64,000 nucleotides of DNA from VRUE01 sp963812335 (GTDB taxonomy: Bacteria; Actinomycetota; Thermoleophilia; Solirubrobacterales; 70-9): positions 62,001-126,000 of the forward strand of contig CAWEUU010000005.1 of the NCBI GenBank assembly GCA_963812335.1, read 5' to 3'. The position numbers and the translations under genes were made by a program. This document shows positions 47,017 to 54,808 of the stretch, in pieces; the stretch's first letter is position 1; each line of letters opens with the position of its first letter. The notes below the pieces were generated by a model, which saw only the letters and a list, made by a program, of their open reading frames with translations, made no database searches and was not told the DNA's origin.

Positions 47017-47801
47017 CTGGCCGGAGCGGGTTCCACGGGGGTCGGGCCTTTCAGGCTGAAGGCGTTGACCGGCTCGCCGCCGTATTTGCCCCAGGTCTCT
47101 TTGCCGAAGGCGCGAATCGCGTCGAGCGTGATCGCACCCTTGTATTCGGGGCAGCCGAGCAGATTGGTCCAGGTCGCCGCCGCGACCTCGTAGTCCATGT
47201 TGTCGTTGGGGAAGAAGAGCGTCCCCCCGTACATCGTTTCGTAGAGCCCCTTCAGCGCCAGCTGGTCTTCCTCCGGCAGGTTGGGGCTGTACTGGATCTG
47301 CATCCGCCCGTGCTCGAGCGAGTGGACCATGAAGATTTCGCCCGGCATCTCGCTGTAGGCGCCGTCGGCCTGCTGGTACGGGGAGGTGGCGTGGTTGCCC
47401 GAGGTCGGCGGGTTGGTCTTGTAGTCGGGCGTTTCGGCGGTTGGCGGCAGGTGTTCGTGACCCTCGTCTTTCAGTTCGAGCCGCAACGTGCAGCCTGCCT
47501 GCTTCGCCGCTCTCTGCAGGCTCGCCACCTCGACTTCGGGCGGCGGCGTTCCCTCGCGCTGGTCGGGCTCGAACCCGTTGGTCGAGCCGCTCGCCTGGTT
47601 GATCTGCGCGCCACCGCTGCCACCGTCGCCGCCCGAGGAGGCGATCACGGCAACGATTCCGGCGACGACGAGCAGGCCGATCAGGGCGGCGAAGCCGTAG
47701 ACCGCGTACAGGCGGAGTTTCTCCGAGCGGTCATCGCCGGTCTCGCGTTGCTGCCGCGCCTGGCGCAGCCGCTCCCTCTCTTCCTCCCTGCGATTAGCCA
47801 T
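47013..47801 (-). CDS. DUF3105 membrane-anchored protein
   Basis: 262 residues from ATG 47801. Basic/charged N-terminus (NRREEERERLRQARQQRE), one TM helix (YAVYGFAALIGLLVVAGIVAVIAS, ~33-55), low-complexity linker, then the DUF3105 domain: YKTNPPTSGNHATSPYQQADGAYSEMPGEIFMVHSLEHGRMQIQY with conserved His residues and LFFPNDNMDYEVAAATWTNLLGC. Outside the membrane; function unknown, possibly metal-binding through the His set. Confidence 0.85.
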   Translation of the reverse strand: MANRREEERERLRQARQQRETGDDRSEKLRLYAVYGFAALIGLLVVAGIVAVIASSGGDGGSGGAQINQASGSTNGFEPDQREGTPPPEVEVASLQRAAKQAGCTLRLELKDEGHEHLPPTAETPDYKTNPPTSGNHATSPYQQADGAYSEMPGEIFMVHSLEHGRMQIQYSPNLPEEDQLALKGLYETMYGGTLFFPNDNMDYEVAAATWTNLLGCPEYKGAITLDAIRAFGKETWGKYGGEPVNAFSLKGPTPVEPAPAS

Positions 47802-47811
47802 CCCGCGCTCC

Positions 47812-48666
47812 CTATCCTGCCACAGGCGCAGCGCTGCGGCCGTCTCCGTTGGCGCCTCCGGCGGGCGGAAGCGGCGGCCCCCAGACCTCGTCGAGGAAGT
47901 TCGCCAGCTCGTCGTCGAGTCGCTGCGGCCGGATCCGCCACTCGAGGATCGAGCCCGCCTCGATCATGCGCGCACCCGGCAGCTCCTCGATCAGCATCCC
48001 CGAGTCGCTGAACGGGTGCAGCGGATCGCCGGGGTGGCCGACGACGAGCGCCGGCCGGTCGATCGTGCGCCGCTGCTCGCGGCCGGGTGCGGTCTCGCCG
48101 AGCAGCAGCCCCTCGAGCACGGCGATCGAGGGCCCCGGCCGCCGCCGTGCCCAGTCGAGCCCGATGTCGAGCAGGAAGTTGGACCGCGGGACCAGCGAGG
48201 CGAGCCGCGAGCTGAGCTCGATCGCCGGCCTGCCGACGCGCAGACCGAGCAGCACGGGGGCGAAGATCGCCGCGACCGCGGCCAGCGCGTTGTCGAGCAC
48301 CGGCATCTCAATGAAGAGAGCCTCGACCCGGTCGGGATGGCGCACCGCCAACTCGAGCCCGACGTTGGCGCCGAGCGAGGTGCCGCCGATCACCGCCCGC
48401 TCCAGCCCCAGGTGGTCGAGCAGGGCGACGATCTGCTCGGCGAAGAGCGGCATCGAGTAATGGCGCAGGTCGTCGGGCTGGTCCGAGCGGCCGTGGCCGA
48501 GCAGATCGACGCAGATCACACGGTTGCCGCGCTTCGCCAGCGCCGGCCCGAGCCGCTCGAACATGCGGCGGTTCATCAACAGCCCGTGGATCAGGACGAT
48601 CGGGCGAGTGCCCTCACCGTATTCGTCGTAGCCGATCCGGTGACCCTGATAGGTCAGCGATCCCAT
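47812..48666 (-). CDS. Alpha/beta hydrolase
   Basis: 284 residues from ATG 48666. VLIHGLLMNRRMFERLGPALAK (oxyanion region), VDLLGHGRSDQP, the nucleophile elbow IGGTSLGANVGLEL (Ser ~100), and a C-terminal PALVVGHPGDPLHPFSD with the acid Asp; the catalytic His is less obvious. Substrate unknown. The start overlaps the metF 3' end by 13 nt. Confidence 0.85.
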   Translation of the reverse strand: MGSLTYQGHRIGYDEYGEGTRPIVLIHGLLMNRRMFERLGPALAKRGNRVICVDLLGHGRSDQPDDLRHYSMPLFAEQIVALLDHLGLERAVIGGTSLGANVGLELAVRHPDRVEALFIEMPVLDNALAAVAAIFAPVLLGLRVGRPAIELSSRLASLVPRSNFLLDIGLDWARRRPGPSIAVLEGLLLGETAPGREQRRTIDRPALVVGHPGDPLHPFSDSGMLIEELPGARMIEAGSILEWRIRPQRLDDELANFLDEVWGPPLPPAGGANGDGRSAAPVAG

Positions 48667-49532
48667 GGTCTCCCAGTTTGTAGCGCACCGAGGATCGCGC
48701 GTGTCGCCGGCGCCCGGTTGAGGGCGTAGAAGTGGATGCCCGGCGCGCCGGCGATCAGCAGCTCCGAGCACTGCTGGGCGGCGTAGGCGACGCCCAGCTC
48801 GAACTCGGCTTCCGCGTCGCCGTCGCAGGCCGCGAAGGCCGCTTCCAGCCGCGGCGGGATCGAGGCGTCGCAGAGCTCGCAGATCCGCTTCGTCTGCGCG
48901 AAGCCGGCGACCGGGATGACGCCGGCGACGATCGGCACGTCGATCCCCTTCGCCCGCGCCGCGGCGACGAAGTCGAAGTAGACCTGGTTGTCGAAGAAGA
49001 GCTGCGTGATCAGAAACGAGGCGCCGGCGTCGACCTTGGTCTTCAGGTAGTCGAGGTCGGTGTCGAGGTCGGGCGCCTCCGGGTGCACCTCGGGGAAGCA
49101 GGCGCCGCCGACGGTGAAGTCCCAGCGGCTGCCGATGAAGGCGGCGAGCTCGGCGGCGCTGCCCAGCCCGCCCTCGGGCTGGACGAAGTCCGGTTCGCCC
49201 CGCGGCGGGTCGCCGCGTAGGGCGAAGATGTTCTCGATCCCGGCCGCGGCGATGCGGTCGAGGGTGGTCGAGATGCCCTCCTTGGTCTCGCCGACGCAGC
49301 TCAGGTGGGCCATCGTCTCCAGCCCCATCTCCTTCAGCTCGCGCGTGATCTCGACCGTGCCGTCGCGGGTCGAGCCGCCGGCGCCGTAGGTGACCGAGAC
49401 GAAGTCGGGCTCGAGCTCGCGCAGCGAGCGAGCCGTGGCCAGCAGGTCGTCCCTGCCCTCCTCGGTCTTGGGTGGGAAGAGCTCGACCGAGAAGACCGGC
49501 CGCTTGGATTGAAGTATGTCGTCGATTCGCAT
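48654..49532 (-). CDS. metF: Methylenetetrahydrofolate reductase
   Basis: 292 residues from ATG 49532. FSVELFPPKTEEGRDDLLATA, VSVTYGAGGSTRDGTVEI, AHLSCVGETKEGI, IFALRGDPPRGEPDF, GGACFPEVHPEA and FLITQLFFDNQVYFDF form the FAD-dependent MetF barrel. It makes 5-methyl-THF for methionine synthesis. The GGSTRDGT and GDPP motifs are intact. Confidence 0.95.
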   Translation of the reverse strand: MRIDDILQSKRPVFSVELFPPKTEEGRDDLLATARSLRELEPDFVSVTYGAGGSTRDGTVEITRELKEMGLETMAHLSCVGETKEGISTTLDRIAAAGIENIFALRGDPPRGEPDFVQPEGGLGSAAELAAFIGSRWDFTVGGACFPEVHPEAPDLDTDLDYLKTKVDAGASFLITQLFFDNQVYFDFVAAARAKGIDVPIVAGVIPVAGFAQTKRICELCDASIPPRLEAAFAACDGDAEAEFELGVAYAAQQCSELLIAGAPGIHFYALNRAPATRAILGALQTGRPWDR

Positions 49533-49562
49533 CCGGGCAGCGTAACCAGGCTGCGCCGATGC

Positions 49563-50948
49563 CTACGTCCGGCGCCCTTCCGCCCGCTCCCGGAAGACGG
49601 CCTGGATCTCCTCCAGGTGCTTGCCCTTCGTCTCGGGCACCAGCTTCCAGCAGAACAGCAGCGTGAGCAGGCCGACCGCGGCGTAGAACCAGAAGGTGCC
49701 GCTGCGGCCGAGCGTCTCGATCAGCAGCAGGAAGGTGAGCGAGACGCTGAAGTTGGCGATCCAGTTGGCCATCGTGCCGATTCCGGCCGCCTTGCTGCGC
49801 ACGCCGAGCGGGTAGATCTCGGAGTTGAGCAGCCAGAAGATCGGCCCGAGGCTGACCGCGAAGGAGGCGACGAAGACCATCAGGCTGCCGATCGCCACGG
49901 CGGAGGAGAGGGTGCTCTGTCCGCCGCCCTCGAAGGCCGCGCCCAGAGCCAGCAGCGCCAGGGTCATCCCGCTGACGCCGACCATCAGCAGGGCCCGGCG
50001 GCCGGCGCGGTCGAGCAGCCGCAGGGCGACGACGGTCATCGCGACGTTGACGACGCCGACCCCGACCGCGGCGAGGATCGAGGCGCCGGAGGAGTTGACG
50101 CCGGTGAATTCGACGATCGTCGGCGCGTAGTAGATGACCGTGTTGATCCCGGTCACCTGCTGCAGCACCGCGAGCCCGACGCCGACCAGCAGCGCCGCCC
50201 GCACGGCCGGCTGCAGCAGCTCGCTCCAACGTCCCGGCTCGGTGTCGATCTCGCCGTGGATCTCGGCCAGCTCGCGGTCGATCGCCGCTGGTTCGTCGAC
50301 GCGGATCTTGACCAGCGTCGCGCGCGCCTCGAAGTCCTCGCCGCGCATCACCAGCCAGCGCGGGCTCTGCGGCATCCGCAGCATGCCGAAGGCGAGCACC
50401 AGCGCCGGCACGCAGCCCAGCCCCAGCATCCAGCGCCAGCCCTCGCTGTGGTCGAAGGCGAGCCCGACCAGGTAGGCGATCAGGATCCCGACCGTTACCG
50501 AGAGCTGGAAGAAGCTGACCAGGCGGCCACGGCTCTCCGGTGGCGCGATCTCGGAGATGTAGACCGGGGCGTTGGCGGAGGCGATCCCGATCGCCACGCC
50601 GACCACCAGCCGCGCGATGAAGAGGACCGTCGCGTCCGGCGCCGCCGCGCTGCCCAGCGCCCCGGCGATGAAGATCACCGCCGCGAGCAGGATCGCCCGT
50701 CGGCGGCCCCAGCCGTCTCCGACCGGCCCGGCCAGCGCCGCGCCTGCCACGGCCCCGATCGGCACGGCGGCGACGATCAGGCCCTGGGCGAAGTTGCCGA
50801 GGCCGAAGTCGTCGCGGATGAAGAGCAGCGCCCCGGCGATGACGCCGGTGTCGTAGCCGAAGAGCAGGCCGCCGAGCCCGGCGATCGCCGCCGTCAGCAC
50901 GACGTTGCGCTTGGCCCGCCTGCGCGAGGCCTCGACCCCCTCGTTCAT
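49563..50948 (-). CDS. Sugar porter family MFS transporter
   Basis: 461 residues from ATG 50948, twelve TM helices. Sugar-porter signatures: FGYDTGVIAGALLFI (TM1), GDGWGRRRAILLA (loop 2-3), MPQSPRWLVMRG (P-E-S-P-R-W type), TGINTVIYYAPTIVEFTG (TM7), and PETKGKHLEEIQAVF at the end. It likely takes up a hexose or pentose by proton symport. TACGGT lies ten bases before its start. Confidence 0.92.
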   Translation of the reverse strand: MNEGVEASRRRAKRNVVLTAAIAGLGGLLFGYDTGVIAGALLFIRDDFGLGNFAQGLIVAAVPIGAVAGAALAGPVGDGWGRRRAILLAAVIFIAGALGSAAAPDATVLFIARLVVGVAIGIASANAPVYISEIAPPESRGRLVSFFQLSVTVGILIAYLVGLAFDHSEGWRWMLGLGCVPALVLAFGMLRMPQSPRWLVMRGEDFEARATLVKIRVDEPAAIDRELAEIHGEIDTEPGRWSELLQPAVRAALLVGVGLAVLQQVTGINTVIYYAPTIVEFTGVNSSGASILAAVGVGVVNVAMTVVALRLLDRAGRRALLMVGVSGMTLALLALGAAFEGGGQSTLSSAVAIGSLMVFVASFAVSLGPIFWLLNSEIYPLGVRSKAAGIGTMANWIANFSVSLTFLLLIETLGRSGTFWFYAAVGLLTLLFCWKLVPETKGKHLEEIQAVFRERAEGRRT

Positions 50949-51409
50949 CCCGCCGCCGACCGTACCGCGCCGGGCAGACGGGCCGCCGAGGGTCGATTTC
51001 CCCGGACTTTGCGGGATCGCGGCCCGGGCGGCTCTAGACGCGGCGGGGGTCGCGAGCTAAGTTGATCCTGCGACTGGGAGAGACAGGAACCGCGGAAGCC
51101 AGCGGGACACCGTCTTGAAGGTGGCGCAGAGAGCTTCTACGCGCGCAGGCTACGCGCGAGGCAGGCTTTAGGCGCTATCCCCGGTCGCTTTTTGTTGGGG
51201 CGGGCTGCGAGTCGGAGAATGCACGCCTGGCGGCGGCGGACCGGCGCGGATGGGTTTCTGTCTGACTCCGGTCGTAGTTTCCGAGGCGGTCATCGAGAGC
51301 CTGCCCTCGTTGATCCGCGTACCGGGGCGCATTTGGGAGTCGGGCGTCGTCTGGGTTTCCCGTGAGTCCTCCGACGACTAGCCCGCCCACTCCCATACCC
51401 TTCGCAGCG
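50949..51409. other. 461-nt gene-free spacer between the sugar porter and echA
   Basis: No ORF with family support. From about 51060 to 51180 there are purine-rich and repeated short blocks (for example TACGCGCG twice near 51136 and 51153) that could be a structured RNA or a decayed sequence, but I cannot assign a class. A -10-like TACCCT lies at 51396-51401 for echA. Confidence 0.4.
51396..51401 (+). promoter_or_regulatory. -10 hexamer for echA (TACCCT)
   Basis: TACCCT ends eight bases before ATG 51410; no Shine-Dalgarno sequence is visible between. Confidence 0.4.
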
Positions 51410-52163
51410 ATGACCGACGAACTGCGCTACGAGCGGGTCGGGGCGGCGGCGCTGCTGACGATCGACCGCTCCGAGCGCCGCAACGCGATCGACGCGGCGG
51501 CGGCGGAGGCGTTTCGCCAGGGGTTGAGGGACTTCGAGGCTGACGAGGACGCCCGCGTGCTCGTCCTCACCGGCGCCGGCGGCGAGGCGTTCTGCGCCGG
51601 CGCCGACCTGAAGGCGATGAACCTCGACGTCGGCAACCCGGACGGGCCGATGGGACCGACCCGGCTGACCCCGGCGAAGCCGGCGATCGCCGCGGTCGAC
51701 GGCTGGTGTCTGGCCGGCGGGGTCGAGCTGGCGCTCTGGTGCGACCTGCGGATCGCCACCCCGCAATCGACGTTCGGCCTCTTCGAGCGCCGCTGGGGCG
51801 TCCCCCTGCTCGACGGCGGCACCCAGCGCCTCCCCCGCACGATCGGCATCGGCCGGGCCCTGGACCTGATCCTCACCGGCCGCCCGGTGAAAGCCGACGA
51901 GGCGAAGCAGATAGGCCTGGTCAACGAGATGACAGACCCAGGCAAGCACCTGGACCGAGCCCTCGAGCTCGCCGAGCGCATCGCCAGCTTCCCCCAGGAG
52001 ACCATGCTCGCCGACCGCCAGGGGAGCAATCGAAGGCTTCGGCATGCCCCTAAAAGAGGGACTCGCGCTGGAGGCCCAGCTTGGAAACCAGGTACTGGAC
52101 GTAGCCGCCAAAGGAGCTAAACGCTTCGCCTCAGGCGAGGGCCGTCACGGGAAAGGCGTCTGA
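51410..52163 (+). CDS. Enoyl-CoA hydratase/isomerase family protein with frameshift
   Basis: Start ATG 51410 (MTDELRYERVGAAALLTIDR). Crotonase motifs: ERRNAIDAAAAEAF, GEAFCAGADLKAM (oxyanion loop), and VDGWCLAGGVELALWCDLRIAT. Near 52021-52024 a GGGG run shifts the frame: as sequenced the protein ends at 52120 in arginine-rich sequence, but with one G fewer it continues AIEGFGMPLKEGLALEAQLG to TGA 52163, the normal C-terminus. So either an assembly indel or a recent mutation. Full family length is ~250 residues. Confidence 0.85.
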
Positions 52164-52165
52164 AC

Positions 52166-52280
52166 GGAGAGGTCCGGTAGGGCCGGAACGTCTTGTACTT
52201 TTTTTGCGGCGACAAACGCGGACGGCCGCCAACTGTCTTCAAAAAAAGTTAAGTGGAGGCCCTACCCGGACTCTCCCTAC
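52166..52280 (+). repeat. Palindromic element family C, copy 2 (echA-tetR spacer)
   Basis: TCCGGTAGGGCC then AACGTCTTGTACTTTTTTT on the left; AAAAAAAGTTAAGTGGAGG then CCCTACCCGGACTCTCC on the right. Both half-sites match copy 1 at 7401-7516, while the 37-nt loop is different. It lies between convergent genes and fills the whole 134-nt spacer. Confidence 0.82.
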
Positions 52281-52297
52281 CGAACCCCTCCCACGTC

Positions 52298-52942
52298 CTA
52301 CCCCTCGCGGTTGACGACCCGCCGCATCTCGTCTTCAGCCGCCTCCGGCCCCAGATAGGGCATCAGCACGGCGAAGACGAGGTCGGGCAGGATCCGCTTC
52401 AACTCCGGCCCGCGGCCCGCGCGTACCTCGTCGAAGATCATCGAGGTGGCGCCGCCGACGGCGAATCGGGCGGTGTCGGCCGGCAGCGCCTCGCCCTGGC
52501 CGGAGTAGGTGCGGCCCTTCTCGAGGAAGGGGGTGAAGCGGGTCAGCATCGCGCGGTAGCGCTCGCGCGCGTCGTCGCCGGCGGCGGTCACCTCGACCAT
52601 CGCCATGCGGGCGATCTCGGCCTCCATCGCGAGCAGCTCGACCAGAGCGCCCAGCCCGGCTGCGATCTGCTCGGGCCAGGACTCGTCGTCAGCGGCCTCG
52701 AAGGCCGCGGTGACGTGGGCGACGAGGACGTCGAAGACCGCGTCGTAGGCCTCGAGGAAGCACTCCTTCTTGCTCGCGAACATCTCGTCGAAGGTCCCGC
52801 GGGAGACGCCGGCGAACTCGACCACGTCGTCGACCGTCGTCGCCTCGTACCCCTTCGCCGCCGCCGTCCTCACCACCGCCTCCAGCAGGCGCTCGCGCTC
52901 TGAGCGAACCGCGTATGCCCGAGGCAACTGAGGCGTATCCAT
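52298..52942 (-). CDS. TetR-family transcriptional regulator
   Basis: 214 residues from ATG 52942; TACATT eight bases upstream is a probable -10. The N-terminal HTH is ERERLLEAVVRTAAAKGYEATTVDDVVEFAGVSRGTFDEMFASKKECFLEAYD. The C-terminal ligand domain is generic (AcrR-like). It probably controls a neighbouring lipid-metabolism gene or itself; the convergent echA is a candidate target by location only. Confidence 0.9.
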   Translation of the reverse strand: MDTPQLPRAYAVRSERERLLEAVVRTAAAKGYEATTVDDVVEFAGVSRGTFDEMFASKKECFLEAYDAVFDVLVAHVTAAFEAADDESWPEQIAAGLGALVELLAMEAEIARMAMVEVTAAGDDARERYRAMLTRFTPFLEKGRTYSGQGEALPADTARFAVGGATSMIFDEVRAGRGPELKRILPDLVFAVLMPYLGPEAAEDEMRRVVNREG

Positions 52943-53011
52943 CGCCACCCAATGTAGGGCAGGACCCGCGGACTGTCCAACCGTCGGCGCTGGGCTTCCG
53001 CAGCTATGTGC

Positions 53012-53017
53012 TAAATT
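53012..53017 (+). promoter_or_regulatory. -10 hexamer of a leaderless promoter (TAAATT)
   Basis: TAAATT ends six bases before the antitoxin ATG at 53024. Confidence 0.55.
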
Positions 53018-53023
53018 CAGCCC

Positions 53024-53263
53024 ATGCGTTTGCACATTAGCCTTGACGACACTTTGGTGGGTGAGCTGGATCGCTTCGCGGGTCGCCGCCAGCGGAGCGC
53101 CTTCATAACCCGCGCCGTTGAGCGTACGCTGGACGAAGAACGGCGCTGGCGCGAGATCGAGGCGGCACTTGGGGCAATCGACGATCATGGCCACGAGTGG
53201 GATGAGGATCCCGCCGCCTGGGTGAGTCGGGGCCGTCGCGAAGACGCCCGCCGCACGGGATGA
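53024..53263 (+). CDS. vapB: VapB-type ribbon-helix-helix antitoxin
   Basis: 79 residues from ATG 53024. MRLHISLDDTLVGELDRFAGRRQRSAFITRAVERTL is a short beta-strand plus two helices typical of RHH DNA-binding antitoxins; the C-terminal half (ALGAIDDHGHEWDEDPAAWVSRGR) would wrap the toxin. It is followed after 27 nt by the PIN-domain gene. Confidence 0.85.
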   Translation: MRLHISLDDTLVGELDRFAGRRQRSAFITRAVERTLDEERRWREIEAALGAIDDHGHEWDEDPAAWVSRGRREDARRTG

Positions 53264-53290
53264 GCTTGCCCGGCCCGCGTTGGGCCTGAG

Positions 53291-53680
53291 ATGGCCCCGC
53301 TCCTTATAGATACGACGGTGCTGATCGACGCGCTACGAGGTCGTGAGGCGGCCGAGCGGCTTCGGGGGCTGCGCGGCGAGGGACCGCCGCCCTTCATCTG
53401 CGCGATCAATGTCGAGGAGGTATGGCGGGGGATGAAAGCAGGTGAGGAGGAAGCGGTCGGTCGCCTCCTCACCGCCCTGCGCATCGCGCCGCTCGGGCGA
53501 GCCGAGGGGGAGCGCGCCGGGCGCTGGAGGGCACGCTTTGCCGCGGACGGAGTCAGGCTCGGTCAAGCCGATTGCCTGATTGCGGCGGCCGCAGTCGGGG
53601 TTGGAGCGCGTCTCGCGACCGGCAACCCCCGCGACTTCCCTATGGACGAGCTGGAGGTCGAGGACTGGCCGGTGGGTTGA
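53291..53680 (+). CDS. vapC: VapC-type PIN-domain ribonuclease toxin
   Basis: 129 residues from ATG 53291. PIN acidic residues: LLIDTTVLIDALRG (first Asp), INVEEVWRGMKAGE (Glu), GQADCLIAAAAVGVGARLATGNPRDFP (Asp and the closing N/D). VapC enzymes cut tRNA or rRNA loops and are held by VapB. All catalytic acids are present. Its 3' end overlaps pyrF by 41 nt on the other strand. Confidence 0.88.
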   Translation: MAPLLIDTTVLIDALRGREAAERLRGLRGEGPPPFICAINVEEVWRGMKAGEEEAVGRLLTALRIAPLGRAEGERAGRWRARFAADGVRLGQADCLIAAAAVGVGARLATGNPRDFPMDELEVEDWPVG

Positions 53681-54527
53681 TGCGCTCGGTCGCCTCGCGG
53701 ATCTCGGCGTCGAACGCCTGCGCGGCGGCGTGGGCGGCCGCGGCGAAGTCGTCGCCGGCGGATGCGTAGATGATCGAGCGCGAGGCGGCGATCAGATAGG
53801 CGGCGCTGCCGGCCTCGCGGTTGGCTGCGACAGTCGCCGCGACGTCGCCGCCCTGCGCGCCGACCCCGGGGATCAGGATCGGCATCGAGGCCGGCACATC
53901 GCCGCGGATCGCGGCCATCTCCGCCGGGTAGGTGGCGCCGACGACGAGGCCGCAGTTGCCGGCCGCGTTCCAGTCGCGGGCGACGGCGCGGGCGACGCGG
54001 CGGTAGAGCGGCACGCCCTCGCCGTCCTCGAGGTCCTGCAGTTCGCCGGCGCCGGGGTTGGAGGTGCGGGCGAGGACGAAGATGAGCTTCTCGGTGCGCT
54101 CGAGGAACGGCGTCAGCGCCTCGCGGCCGAGGTAGGGGTGGACGGTGATCGCGTCGGCGCCGAGCCGGTCGAAGGCGGCGGCGACGTAGCCGGCGTTGGT
54201 CGAGCCGATGTCGGCCCGCTTGGCGTCGAGGATCACGGCGGCTTCGGGCGCGAGCTCGCGGATCGCCGCGATTGTCCCGGCCAGCGCCCGATGCCCGTCC
54301 GCGCCCAGCGCCTCGTAGAAGGCGGCGTTCGGCTTGTAGGCGGCGGCGAGCCCGGCGGTCGCGGTGACGATCGCGCGGTTGAACTCGACCACCCGCTCGG
54401 CCGGCGAGCCGCCCGGCGCGACCGATTGCGGGATCCGTCCCGGGTCGGTGTCCAGCCCGACCGCCAGGTGCCGCCCCGCCGCAAAGTGCGCCGCCAGCAA
54501 CTCAGCGCAGGGGTCGGGGCGGTCCAT
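53640..54527 (-). CDS. pyrF: Orotidine 5'-phosphate decarboxylase (type 2)
   Basis: 295 residues from ATG 54527. HLAVGLDTDPGRIPQSV, YKPNAAFYEALGADG, VILDAKRADIGSTNAGYV (catalytic K-x-x-D), DAITVHPYLG and PILIPGVGAQGGD define the actinobacterial/type 2 OMP decarboxylase that makes UMP. A pyrimidine pathway gene away from its usual operon. TACGCT seven bases upstream is the likely -10. Confidence 0.94.
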   Translation of the reverse strand: MDRPDPCAELLAAHFAAGRHLAVGLDTDPGRIPQSVAPGGSPAERVVEFNRAIVTATAGLAAAYKPNAAFYEALGADGHRALAGTIAAIRELAPEAAVILDAKRADIGSTNAGYVAAAFDRLGADAITVHPYLGREALTPFLERTEKLIFVLARTSNPGAGELQDLEDGEGVPLYRRVARAVARDWNAAGNCGLVVGATYPAEMAAIRGDVPASMPILIPGVGAQGGDVAATVAANREAGSAAYLIAASRSIIYASAGDDFAAAAHAAAQAFDAEIREATERINPPASPRPPARP

Positions 54528-54534
54528 GGGACGG

Positions 54535-54540
54535 AGCGTA
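54535..54540 (-). promoter_or_regulatory. -10 hexamer of a leaderless promoter for pyrF (TACGCT)
   Basis: Read on the minus strand TACGCT ends seven bases before ATG 54527. Confidence 0.5.
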
Positions 54541-54586
54541 CCTCCCGGCAACCCCGGTAGGCGACATGCAACGTCGCCGACACTCA

Positions 54587-54655
54587 ACGTCGCCGGGTCG
54601 GCAAGACGGCGCTGATTGAGCATTTCTCCGCGGGCCGCCCCACTGTCTACTCCTC
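54587..54655 (+). pseudogene. Remnant of an AAA ATPase (Walker A segment)
   Basis: One frame reads RRRVGKTALIEHFSAGRPT with a full P-loop (GRRRVGKT type) as in archaeal-type/DUF234 ATPases, then stops making sense. No start codon or rest of the protein is present. It is probably the edge of an ATPase gene deleted or displaced when this locus was rearranged. Confidence 0.55.
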
Positions 54656-54799
54656 GCCGTGTAGCTGTAGGAAGGCGGGGTGGGTGAGGTCTCCGAGCAG
54701 GCGCGGGATCTTCTCCGCGCGGCAGGGGTGCTCGCCCTGGGGGAGGAGCTCGAAAGAAACCTTTCGTAGCTTGATCTTCTCCCCGTCGTGTACGAACAT
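54647..54799 (-). CDS. Candidate SOS-controlled microprotein
   Basis: 50 residues, MFVHDGEKIKLRKVSFELLP...FLQLHGEE, from ATG 54799, which lies inside the SOS box. Codon use is like that of real genes here (G/C at most third positions). I recognise no family. Because the SOS box sits over its start, it would be LexA-controlled with imuB in the other direction. It could also be a chance ORF. Confidence 0.35.
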   Translation of the reverse strand: MFVHDGEKIKLRKVSFELLPQGEHPCRAEKIPRLLGDLTHPAFLQLHGEE

Positions 54800-54808
54800 A
54801 CGTTCGTA
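54791..54808. promoter_or_regulatory. SOS box (LexA-binding site)
   Basis: TACGAACATACGTTCGTA has perfect 7-bp arms around ATAC and matches the Gram-positive/actinobacterial consensus CGAACNNNNGTTCG exactly. The last base is the A of the imuB ATG, so LexA would cover the promoter/start. Confidence 0.85.

Noticed and set aside
51060..51180. Glycine, cobalamin or TPP riboswitch before the sugar porter or echA
   Set aside because: GGAGAGAC-like and GGAAGCC-like blocks are present, but the other conserved parts of these riboswitches are missing and the order is wrong.
53024..53680. VapBC as part of a larger defence island
   Set aside because: Neighbours are ordinary metabolic genes (tetR, pyrF); the toxin-antitoxin pair looks like a single small insertion.
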